Source: Parapusillimonas sp013416435
GTDB taxonomy: Bacteria > Pseudomonadota > Gammaproteobacteria > Burkholderiales > Burkholderiaceae_B
Direction of reading: 5' to 3'
NCBI RefSeq assembly: GCF_052180245.1
Contig: NZ_CP197474.1
Span: forward strand, 1,364,001-1,428,000
DNA length: 64,000 nucleotides
Under the pieces are notes generated by a model, which did not search any database, had not been told where the DNA came from, and worked only from the letters and a program-made list of their open reading frames with translations. Both the position numbers and the translations under genes were made by a program. Below are positions 27,356 through 35,573 of the stretch, piece by piece. Numbering within the stretch: position 1 is the stretch's first letter; every line of letters begins with the position of its first letter.

Positions 27356-27541
27356 AATACCCGCGCCACCCTGGTGACCAGTCTGTTGCTGATGGAGCAC
27401 TGGCATGCTTGGATCGGTGCCCCGGCGATGATGGCCGACGCCATGCTCGACCGGATGCTGCAACAGGCTCACCGCCCCGTGCTAGAGGGAGAATCGCTGC
27501 GAACGTCCGAGCGGCCTAGCGGCGCCTTGCCGAGCCCTTGA
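27356..27541 (+). pseudogene. IstB (IS21 ATPase) C-terminal remnant
   Basis: The frame reads TRATLVTSLLLMEHWHAWIGAP then MMADAMLDRMLQQAHRPVLEGESLR, the typical tail of IS21-family IstB (TSQLPxxxWHxxIGDPxxADAxLDRLxxxAHRxxLxGxSLR). The N-terminal three-quarters, including the P-loop, are missing. The 200 bp between this remnant and the next gene contain no recognisable gene and must hold the promoter of the operon that follows. Confidence 0.7.
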
Positions 27542-27746
27542 TCGGGCTCGTTATCTGCCCATTCCTCGACCCCGCTTCCGGGGACGAAAATCCCTTCAAC
27601 ATACAATAAAATCCGCGCTTGAGCCGGCCGACCACCACCAAGGTGGTTACGATCGACGGGAATGCCACGATAGGTATAATTCTGTATCTTTATGTATGGT
27701 CAATATAACCTAATCGGGCTTTCGTAGACTGAGGTGGAAAGATGCA

Positions 27747-29372
27747 ATGAGTCTATGGATTAATGTCCTATCGAAAGTAGTCCTATCGACAGTAGCTAAC
27801 CAAGTTGACAGACTAGTCTCCAAGAAGCTCAGTGATTTTGGTCACAGCGCTTCTTATAAAAGCCATGATGAGCCGATTGACTCGGATGGTTTCGTAGAAC
27901 TTTACGGTCAGACGCTGGGGAATGAAAGTAGGGAGCCGGGTTCTATTCACTCCGGCCATGTTGTCTATGTGGGACCGAAATTCGTAAAGGTTGAAGCTCC
28001 AGGGTTGGCTGCTGTTGTGTTTCTTGGTGAGCTATCCGACGCATTTGTGGACTGCGCGGCTGATGTGGTGGGAGATGGCGACGAAGTACAGTTTGTTCTT
28101 GTAGAACCTAGTACAAAGAAAGAAGGTGAATGGATCGCCAGCATTTCAGCTGTTCCGGAAGCCCGGTTACGTCAATCTCTTTCTCAGTTGGCGGTTGGCG
28201 ATGTGCTGGAGGGCTCCGTCGTTCGCATCGAAGATCGTTATGTGCAGATGGATTGCAATGGTATCAACGCCCGCGTTCCTAGGGAGGCCCTGTCATGGGG
28301 CAGGATACGGCATCCCATTGATGCGGTCAGTCTGCATCAGCGCTGCAAAGGTAAGGTTCATCACATCAATCTCCCAAAGAACTGGCTGCGCAGGAAAAGT
28401 GATAGAAATGCGCATGTGATTCTCAGTGTTCGGGATTGTGTACCTTTTCCAGCGTCTCCGTTTGTGGATATGTTCTTGAGCGCACAGCCGTTTCGGCTCT
28501 GGGCTGCTGTAAAAAAACCCGCAGATTGCGACGCCGTGGTGCTGTACGTTTTACAGGAAATCGATGCGGGTCGGTCTATATGCGAGATAAGCGAGATCAC
28601 AGGGTTGCCAACGCTATCTCTGCAGGCGATTTTCCAACTTCTAGAAAGCAAAGGGCTGGTTCTCGGAGAGGAGGTAACTGCGCGAGGTAAGGCGATTTCC
28701 AGGGCTCTATGGCTTGTGGCGTCAGCCAATGCCGAGCCTGTTCTTGGTATGTTCGTAAGTGCCGCGCCGGTGCAGTTGCGTTTTTTACCTGCGAGTAACG
28801 AATATCTTGAATGTGACTACCCAAGAGCCTGGCCACCTCCACCCTATAACAAGAAGGAAGAAGCTTCGCTGTCTTCCCTCTCCGATGAATCTCTACCTTT
28901 GAGCATTTTCTTAGATTGGAGCTTAGACGGTCGTAGGGAAGAGTTGGCTGCCTTGTGGGCAGATAGTGCTGTAACGGTGTTTACCCGCCGCGAAGGGAAT
29001 CGGCCATGGAGGGCTATCAGGCTGAAGGTGCCTGAGTACTGGATTCTGGCGGGTATGTGGGCTGCATTTGAGCCGGTCGGAAAGTTCCCTTTTTGTCCTG
29101 AGGGCATGCCTGACTACGCTCGTAATCTGTTGCTGGTGAAGTTAAACCTGGAGACGCAACCGGAGCAGGGCGGAGCTCATTACGTTATTTATTTCGAACC
29201 TTCAACAAATACTTGCTGGAAAATCATCAATTCTGGTGCCTTTTACGAGAGGCAGCATGCCAACAAATCTTTTCCTGAGTTACCACAAGTCACAGGCCTT
29301 GGTTTGAACCTTCCTAATGATGCAAGCGTCGAAATCACGCCTGTATGGGTCAGTATAGAGATCAAGGTCTGA
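27747..29372 (+). CDS. Tandem S1-like RNA-binding protein, unknown system
   Basis: 541 residues. Two S1/OB-fold-like segments are readable: residues 66-135 (GSIHSGHVVYVGPKFVKVEAPGLAAVVFLGEL) and 149-232 (VGDVLEGSVVRIEDRYVQMDCNGINARVPREAL...KGKVHHINL...VILSVRD). A winged-helix-like stretch follows at about 265-315 (ICEISEITGLPTLSLQAIFQLLESKGLVLGEEVTARGKAI). The C-terminal 220 residues are not recognised. It is the first gene of a four-gene operon with a helicase at its end. S1 domains bind RNA, so an RNA-directed role for the system is inferred. No experimental homologue is known to me. Confidence 0.75.
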   Translation: MSLWINVLSKVVLSTVANQVDRLVSKKLSDFGHSASYKSHDEPIDSDGFVELYGQTLGNESREPGSIHSGHVVYVGPKFVKVEAPGLAAVVFLGELSDAFVDCAADVVGDGDEVQFVLVEPSTKKEGEWIASISAVPEARLRQSLSQLAVGDVLEGSVVRIEDRYVQMDCNGINARVPREALSWGRIRHPIDAVSLHQRCKGKVHHINLPKNWLRRKSDRNAHVILSVRDCVPFPASPFVDMFLSAQPFRLWAAVKKPADCDAVVLYVLQEIDAGRSICEISEITGLPTLSLQAIFQLLESKGLVLGEEVTARGKAISRALWLVASANAEPVLGMFVSAAPVQLRFLPASNEYLECDYPRAWPPPPYNKKEEASLSSLSDESLPLSIFLDWSLDGRREELAALWADSAVTVFTRREGNRPWRAIRLKVPEYWILAGMWAAFEPVGKFPFCPEGMPDYARNLLLVKLNLETQPEQGGAHYVIYFEPSTNTCWKIINSGAFYERQHANKSFPELPQVTGLGLNLPNDASVEITPVWVSIEIKV

Positions 29373-29876
29373 ATGCAAGCTCCAAAACATGCAATTCGCT
29401 TCGCCAGTCAGCTTGCTATTCAGATAGCTAAGCATGGAGTTAGGAAAGGAGCTGCAAACGCCGCCGCTAAAGCCAATCCAGTCCTTATGGTGTTAGAAGC
29501 TGCAGCCAGTGTTGCGGATGCAGTGGATTCATTTTTTCAGTACAAGGCGGCGGTCGTACACCGCGACAACCTCAAAAAACTGATTCCTTTAGAGACAGAA
29601 CGCTTGAGAACAGAGCGTGAAACTTTGCGTCTTGAAATTCAGCGTGTGCGCGAAGAGTTACAGCAGCATCGGCAGACGCAAGTGCGCCTAAACAGGTTGG
29701 TGAGAGCCTGTGCATCGAACTTGCGGCTAGCATGGGATGAACTGGAAAACCTTCGACAAGCTGATTTGCCTGAACTGGATATTATTGATAAGCAAAGTGA
29801 GCAGCTTGAAGAGGCATGGCACTCTTTTCAGCGAGCCTTGGCATATTACAACGAATCAGCCAATTTAAATGGATAA
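29373..29876 (+). CDS. Coiled-coil protein of the S1/helicase operon
   Basis: 167 residues, starting on the base after the S1 gene's stop, so translationally coupled. An Ala-rich amphipathic segment (residues 25-55, NAAAKANPVLMVLEAAASVADAVDSFF) could touch membrane. It is followed by a strongly charged coiled coil at about 65-110 (ETERLRTERETLRLEIQRVREELQQHR). No family recognised; probably a structural partner of the next two gene products. Confidence 0.65.
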   Translation: MQAPKHAIRFASQLAIQIAKHGVRKGAANAAAKANPVLMVLEAAASVADAVDSFFQYKAAVVHRDNLKKLIPLETERLRTERETLRLEIQRVREELQQHRQTQVRLNRLVRACASNLRLAWDELENLRQADLPELDIIDKQSEQLEEAWHSFQRALAYYNESANLNG

Positions 29877-29881
29877 AATTA

Positions 29882-30355
29882 ATGTCAATTTCCAATATCA
29901 AGTTGCCTAAGCAAATGAGTGGGGCTGGGCTTTCCACCGAATATAAGTCGACTGAAGATCCAAGAGTAGAAGTCGAGAAAGTCAAGCGTGAGGCCGGCAG
30001 GGAGCAAGGTCAACTTGAAATTATTAAAGAAACTATCGGCTTGTTTGGTTCCTTTTTGGATGTGGTTAAATCGAATCAGAATCTTGAAAGTAAGCGTGTT
30101 GAATGGGAAAGCCGTGTTGCGGCTGCACAGTCTGAGGTAGAGAAAGCGCAGGTAGAGTTGCAGAAAGAAAGAGAGCTCACAACTCGCCATTCAGGGGACC
30201 TACAGACTGTTCGCGTAACGCAACAGAGTCTGATTGCTTTTTTTGATCAGCTCATGGAGGAAATGTCCGATCCCGCGGTGGATACAGAAACACGCAACGC
30301 ATCCAGGAAATCCCTCCTCGCCCTGGCTGAGCAAATGGTAAAGCTGAAGGCGTGA
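29882..30355 (+). CDS. Second coiled-coil protein of the S1/helicase operon
   Basis: 157 residues from the ATG at 29882 (MSISNIKLPKQMSGAG). An earlier in-frame start at 29816 overlaps the preceding gene. The central part (about 40-115) is rich in Glu/Lys/Gln heptads (LESKRVEWESRVAAAQSEVEKAQVELQKERELTTRHS), predicting a coiled coil. It is separated by 5 bp from the gene before and 7 bp from the helicase gene. No family recognised. Confidence 0.65.
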   Translation: MSISNIKLPKQMSGAGLSTEYKSTEDPRVEVEKVKREAGREQGQLEIIKETIGLFGSFLDVVKSNQNLESKRVEWESRVAAAQSEVEKAQVELQKERELTTRHSGDLQTVRVTQQSLIAFFDQLMEEMSDPAVDTETRNASRKSLLALAEQMVKLKA

Positions 30356-30362
30356 TCTGCTG

Positions 30363-33300
30363 ATGTTGTTGCTGCTTCTATCTGCCGGTATCAGTCTGAC
30401 TGCGACTGCTGTTTCATGGGTAAATGGGCATCGTACGGCCAAGGTCCAAAAACAAATTCAGTCACTTGAGGTCAAGCGACAGCAGTTGTACCAAGAGGAT
30501 GCCTCTCAGCGAGTGCAGATGCTGATTCCGTATTTGGAGCAATTGGCAGAGATTGTGTCGGATGAACTGGCGGTGCGTTATGCGGTCGAGGCCGACCTAT
30601 ACGGATGTATGCAGAGGGCAACTGCTTTACGAAATAAACGCTTTGGTTCGCTTGAAAGCGACGCTGTACGGCGTCTAACGCTAGAGCTTGAATTGTGTTT
30701 GAGTCAAGTACAAGCCGAGCGTGTCTATCTTCAGACGCTGCAACAATCAATCCAATCTTTGGATCCTGCAAGTAGTGAGATACCTGCGCCAGTTGCGCTG
30801 GAGTTACCCGCAGATTTTCCGAGAGACGGGGCATACTTGCAGTTCGCCTCAGAGGTTCCTGATCGCCTTCACGGATACCGCCTGGACGTTGTCGATTCAA
30901 CAGAGTCGAATAAGGCCGGTGGCCTGCTGTTTCAGGTTGATCATCAACGAAAAACAGCAAAATTTTCTTCCTCATTGTGCCTGTTGCATGAGGCCAATAT
31001 ATCAGGCGGGCGGATTCCGTTGCGGGCGAAAGTGGTGCGGCGTGACTCTGAAGGCGTGCATCTGGAAGCAAGTGGCATATCGCTTTTACTACCAGGAACT
31101 TCACGAAACGAGGAGTTTTTGCCGGAAAGCGAGGTGGAAATCTACGCCGCTAATTGGACGATGAGCGAATTAAGCAGAGCAAGTTTGCAGCGGCCTTTGC
31201 GGGTAAGAGCGTATCCACCTGCTGATGGAAGTGGTAACCGCTGGTCCTGTATTCCGGTTGCTATCAAAAACGAGCAGTTTGAATCACTGGCCCACGCCGT
31301 GAACGCCCTCGATCCTTTAGCGAAAGACGAACTACCCTGGCGGGTGTATATGCTCCCAGCGGGTGAGTTAGTGTTTTCTATGGGTACGGTGTCCATTATC
31401 ACGGCGCCCTCGATCGCTTCGAAGTCATTTAAGCTATCGGAGGTGCGTATGCGAGCCGAGGTGCCCGCTGTCTCCGTGAGAGTGCATGCGGATTTATGGT
31501 TTTTTGTTCCAGGGTCTGAAGACGAGAATGAAGTAGAACGCGCGCAGTTCTTGCCTTTTCTCAATGCGGTCAACGACGAATTGCAGACTTCACATACCCG
31601 CCGGAACGAACAGCATACAGCTTTGCGCTTGCGCAAGATGTCGATGATTTATCAAGATCAGGAGAATTATTTCCGCGAGACCCGGTCCATCGGAGTCATG
31701 ACGTTTGCACACGATAAAGCCGGTCGCTCTGTATCAGTTGTAGTGCTTGAATCGCACCTACCTGAATGGCTGATTGCGGCCGTGCAGGCTCCTGCGGTAC
31801 ATCGGTTGCGAGCTTGTGGGCCGCACACCGTTTGGAACATCAAATCTGCGGAGTGGGCGAACGAGCGGCTGAGCTTGCTTCGCTTGGAAATTTCGGTGTC
31901 CAACACAACCTTGACGCGAGACGCTGATCTTCAAGGGATTCATCGACTGGAGCTGGCTTATGAGGGCATGCAGCAGCAAACCCTGTCTCAGGCGCTGGAG
32001 CGAACTATTACGGGTCGTTTTGTTTCTGCGGGAGTGCATGCGACGCTCCTCGGTTTGTCCGGTAATGCAGTCCCTAACAAGCATTATGGTAGCGACGCAG
32101 TTGATCGTTCGTTGCGTAGAGATACGGATGTGCTTGCCATCTGGGGACCACCTGGAACAGGAAAAACCACGACCTTGATTAAATGGTTGTCGTGGCTTTT
32201 CCATCCGGAAAAAAGGGATTCATGGCCTACCATTTTGCTGACGGCTCCTACGCATGTTGCTGTGAATAAGCTGTTAACCGACTTGTTGGAGAAGGCCCCT
32301 TGGCTGGCTGATGAGAGTGTTCGTTATTGCAGCCCTGATCGTATAGCCGATACCGGTTTAGAGACGGTGTGGCATCAGGAATTGATGTCAACACTTGATC
32401 CGGAGCGGCGGGTCGTGGGTAGAGATATGCAGACTGACCGCTGGGAGAACTTGCTTAAAACTAGAGAAGGTAGAGAGGCGGCGGCGCGTTGGCTATTGGG
32501 TGCGAGGCATATCCATGCTGTCACCTGTACAGGGATGGCGCGGCGGGATTATGGCCTTTTGGGGCGCAACTTCGATATTGCTATTATTGATGAAGCTGGC
32601 AAGGCTTTTGGAGCAGAACTGATGATCCCATGCTCCGCAGCGCAACGAGTCTTACTCGTGGGTGATCACAATCAATTACCTCCGACGGTCACGAGTGATT
32701 CGCTCGATCCAAAAATCGGCTATCGCTTGCCATTGGAAGAAGTAAAGGAACTTCTGGAGCGTAATACATTTCAGGACACGTTCGAACAATTGCCCGCAGA
32801 AAAAAAAGCAATGCTGACCAAGCAATATCGTATGCATGTGCATATTGGGTCAGTAGTCAGCCAACTTTTCTATGACGGCAAGTTGGAATCGCACCGTACA
32901 GGCGGGGAGTGGTCGTTAACCCAAAAGCGCCTGACGTTTTTGGATTTCTCCAAGGTTTGGACCTATCGGCACAAGAGGGCGAAGTTTTCTGACTCACAAG
33001 AAAATCCTACGGAACGTGCCGTTTTGCGCGCTTTGCTTCAGGAGTTGAGCCAGAACAACCCGGGAACGATTCAGACGCTTCTTATTGTTTGTCCTTACAA
33101 GGCTCAAAGACTGGCCGTACAGCAGGAAATGCGTAAAGAGCGCTATAGTTTTCAGGTTGAAGCGGCCACTGTTGATGCTGTCCAAGGTGGTCAAGCAGAT
33201 ATGGTCATTCTTCTCATGACGCGTAGCTCTGGTTCTGTACAATTTTTATTAGATAGGCATCGCCTTAATGTTGCTTTGTCTCGTGCCCGAGAAGCCGTCA

Positions 33301-33458
33301 TTATCTTGGGGCACGGGAGATGCCTGACCCGTACGCAGGGTGGGCCATTTGAGCGGCTGTTGGAGATAGGATCTCGCGAGAAAACGCTGCAACACATTTT
33401 TGTAGCACCTGAGGAAGAAAACTGGGGAGTTCTGGCTCAGAAGGTATCGCTTAGGTAG
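30363..33458 (+). CDS. Membrane-anchored SF1 (Upf1/DNA2-like) helicase
   Basis: 1031 residues. An N-terminal hydrophobic anchor (residues 1-20) leads into a coiled coil (25-130) and about 450 residues of unrecognised sequence. The helicase core follows: Walker A WGPPGTGKTTT near 597, Walker B DIAIIDEAG near 738, GDHNQLPPT near 764, KQYRMH near 820, ATVDAVQGGQAD near 937 and LNVALSRAR near 968. This motif set is that of Upf1-like SF1B helicases, which translocate on RNA or DNA. It ends 4 bp before the convergent end of brxL. Unusual in being membrane-tethered; with S1 and coiled-coil partners it may form a defence complex (inference). Confidence 0.85.
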   Translation: MLLLLLSAGISLTATAVSWVNGHRTAKVQKQIQSLEVKRQQLYQEDASQRVQMLIPYLEQLAEIVSDELAVRYAVEADLYGCMQRATALRNKRFGSLESDAVRRLTLELELCLSQVQAERVYLQTLQQSIQSLDPASSEIPAPVALELPADFPRDGAYLQFASEVPDRLHGYRLDVVDSTESNKAGGLLFQVDHQRKTAKFSSSLCLLHEANISGGRIPLRAKVVRRDSEGVHLEASGISLLLPGTSRNEEFLPESEVEIYAANWTMSELSRASLQRPLRVRAYPPADGSGNRWSCIPVAIKNEQFESLAHAVNALDPLAKDELPWRVYMLPAGELVFSMGTVSIITAPSIASKSFKLSEVRMRAEVPAVSVRVHADLWFFVPGSEDENEVERAQFLPFLNAVNDELQTSHTRRNEQHTALRLRKMSMIYQDQENYFRETRSIGVMTFAHDKAGRSVSVVVLESHLPEWLIAAVQAPAVHRLRACGPHTVWNIKSAEWANERLSLLRLEISVSNTTLTRDADLQGIHRLELAYEGMQQQTLSQALERTITGRFVSAGVHATLLGLSGNAVPNKHYGSDAVDRSLRRDTDVLAIWGPPGTGKTTTLIKWLSWLFHPEKRDSWPTILLTAPTHVAVNKLLTDLLEKAPWLADESVRYCSPDRIADTGLETVWHQELMSTLDPERRVVGRDMQTDRWENLLKTREGREAAARWLLGARHIHAVTCTGMARRDYGLLGRNFDIAIIDEAGKAFGAELMIPCSAAQRVLLVGDHNQLPPTVTSDSLDPKIGYRLPLEEVKELLERNTFQDTFEQLPAEKKAMLTKQYRMHVHIGSVVSQLFYDGKLESHRTGGEWSLTQKRLTFLDFSKVWTYRHKRAKFSDSQENPTERAVLRALLQELSQNNPGTIQTLLIVCPYKAQRLAVQQEMRKERYSFQVEAATVDAVQGGQADMVILLMTRSSGSVQFLLDRHRLNVALSRAREAVIILGHGRCLTRTQGGPFERLLEIGSREKTLQHIFVAPEEENWGVLAQKVSLR

Positions 33459-33462
33459 CGAA

Positions 33463-35559
33463 TCACAGCCGAATATACGTCACCTCGAACGCCTTGCATG
33501 CCCGGTGTTGCTGCAAGCGGTTCGCAAAAGAGAAGGCGTCGTTCATTTCGTAGTGCTGGAAGATGTCCAGGCCACGGTCGAGCGATATTTTCCAGCCGTG
33601 GTCAGTGACGATGTGCCGGGCGTGCAGTGTCCCGGAGGTGTCGAAGGTCCAGGTGAAGTCGATTCCTGCGGCAGCGGCACCGGCTTGGATCTTCTCGAAG
33701 TTTTCTTTCTGCTGCTCGCCCTTGAACTCGTCTTCGACGGTCACTAGATGCACCGATACCTCTTCGTCGGGGGCTTTGAATTTGACCACGGTTTCCAGCA
33801 GTTCCATCAAATTGCGGATCTGGAAGAACAAACGGATGTAGGGGTCGGTGATCGTCAGGGTGGTGGCGCCTTTGATGTAGGGGCCGATCAGCTTGTCGTA
33901 GGAAATGCCTTTCTGGTTTTCCTCAAAGCTTAGATGCTGCTCTTTGAGTTCCGGCACCGTTGCGGCGATATTCTGTGCCGCCCCTACATGAGCGCCACCG
34001 TCAGAGGGGGCGGCGGGTGTGGCTTCACTTGCTGATGCATCAACAACTGCAACAATGTCACTTGTTTCCGCATCCTCAGCGCCATCATCATCCTTGCGAT
34101 AAAGCGATGGATACTCCCGTTCTTCCAGAGTCGTGACAGCATGCTCTTTGCCCGCTGGATCGGTGTACATGAAGCGTACTGGCGGGTAGGTGGGGTCGAT
34201 CCGCATGGTGTGGTCTTTGACCCGTTTGCGGCCTTCGATGGCCAGGCGCAGAATCTCTTCTATTTCTGCTGGGGTGGCTTCTCCGTGCGGGTAAAGAATC
34301 TTCATCAGTCCAGAGAAGGTCTTATGGATGCCGTCGCGGTCGCGGGTGGAGATGTCCGACGATAAGGTGAAGTGCTCCTGGTACCGGTGCGATTCGTCCT
34401 TGTTGCGCTGGTCGCGCAGGATCTCTGCCAGGTAGTCCACCACAAAGCCGTAGCCGCTGGAGAACATTTCGCTGCGGATGACATCCACCTCCCAGCCGGG
34501 GATGTAGAAGTGGATGCGATCCAGAAACGCTGAATCGCAGAATTTCTCTGGGAGATCACAGAACAGGTGTGCGTGGCGCAGCATCCAGGGCACGGTGTGC
34601 TGAGTGTTGCCGACGAAGGCCATGGACGCTTCTGCGCCTAGGGTTTCAACCCCGCGCGAGAACGACTTATTGGCCATGTAGTTCTTCATGATGTCGACCA
34701 GGGCCTTGTCCACACGCTTTTGCTTACCGGCGAATTCGTCGAAGGCGACGCAATCCCAATAACCCACCAGGCCCAGCTTGCCTGTGGAGTTGTTGACAAA
34801 CAGCTTGGGCACGGTGACTTCACCACCCGAAATCAGCATGCCGTGTGGCGAGAATTCCGAGTAGATATGCGATTTACCAGTGCCCTTGGGGCCGAGTTCC
34901 ATCACGTTGTAGTTACGTTCGCAGAATGGAATCAAGCGCACGAGCTGGGTCAGTTTGCTGCGGCGGCTGAAAAGTTCGGGGTTGAAGCCAATGCTTTGTA
35001 TCAACAGGTCTATCCATTCATCTGTGCTGAACTGTCGCCGGGCCTGCGTATAGCCCTCAAAATCAAAGTGCGAAAGCTGAATAGGCTTTAATGAAGAAAG
35101 CAGCCAGGGGCTAGTGTTCTTGTCTTCTGTAGCCAGGTATTCAAGGTCGGCTATGCACCAGACGCCGCCCACCAACAGCTTGGGGTGGGTTTTGATGGTG
35201 CCGGGGTTGACCAGTACTTTTTTGATGCCCAGATTGGAGAACTCGGCTTCGTAGACGTCATCTTTATCATTCAGCGAGACACCGATCTTATCGATGACCT
35301 TGTGCCGGCCTTTTTCGCGGACGTTCGAGCGCACCAGCCCGGCTTCGTTGCGATGCACGTAATGCTGGGCAAGAATCTGCTTGACGGTTTCGATGCCGGT
35401 CTGGATGCTGGCTTCGTCGCTGGTGGCGCAGTATTGCCCTAGCAGGTATTCAAGGACATACGACGGCACGATAGCATTGCCCTTGACCGCCTTCACAAGA
35501 TCCTTGCGCACGACCAGGCCAGGGAAGTGTTCGTTGATTTTCGTATCCAGTGCGTTCAT
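33463..35559 (-). CDS. brxL: BREX system Lon-like protein BrxL
   Basis: 698 residues. AAA+ Walker A MELGPKGTGKSHIYSEFSPHG near residue 222 and the preceding NVMELGPK are typical of BrxL, as is the opening KINEHFPGLVVRKDLVKAVKGNAIVPSYVLEYLLGQYCA. BrxL is a DNA-stimulated AAA+ factor with a Lon-like C-terminal domain needed for type I BREX phage exclusion. It is the last gene of the operon, 14 bp after pglZ. A low-complexity linker (about 510-545, Ala/Ser/Asp-rich) precedes the C-terminal domain. Confidence 0.93.
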   Translation of the reverse strand: MNALDTKINEHFPGLVVRKDLVKAVKGNAIVPSYVLEYLLGQYCATSDEASIQTGIETVKQILAQHYVHRNEAGLVRSNVREKGRHKVIDKIGVSLNDKDDVYEAEFSNLGIKKVLVNPGTIKTHPKLLVGGVWCIADLEYLATEDKNTSPWLLSSLKPIQLSHFDFEGYTQARRQFSTDEWIDLLIQSIGFNPELFSRRSKLTQLVRLIPFCERNYNVMELGPKGTGKSHIYSEFSPHGMLISGGEVTVPKLFVNNSTGKLGLVGYWDCVAFDEFAGKQKRVDKALVDIMKNYMANKSFSRGVETLGAEASMAFVGNTQHTVPWMLRHAHLFCDLPEKFCDSAFLDRIHFYIPGWEVDVIRSEMFSSGYGFVVDYLAEILRDQRNKDESHRYQEHFTLSSDISTRDRDGIHKTFSGLMKILYPHGEATPAEIEEILRLAIEGRKRVKDHTMRIDPTYPPVRFMYTDPAGKEHAVTTLEEREYPSLYRKDDDGAEDAETSDIVAVVDASASEATPAAPSDGGAHVGAAQNIAATVPELKEQHLSFEENQKGISYDKLIGPYIKGATTLTITDPYIRLFFQIRNLMELLETVVKFKAPDEEVSVHLVTVEDEFKGEQQKENFEKIQAGAAAAGIDFTWTFDTSGTLHARHIVTDHGWKISLDRGLDIFQHYEMNDAFSFANRLQQHRACKAFEVTYIRL

Positions 35560-35573
35560 CGTATGCCTTTACT

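Noticed and set aside
27335..27356. Short match to the 3' end of brxL (ATTCGGTTGTGA against ATTCGGCTGTGA), suggesting a relic brxL
   Set aside because: Only about 12 bases match and the neighbouring sequence is explained by the IstB remnant; chance is likely.
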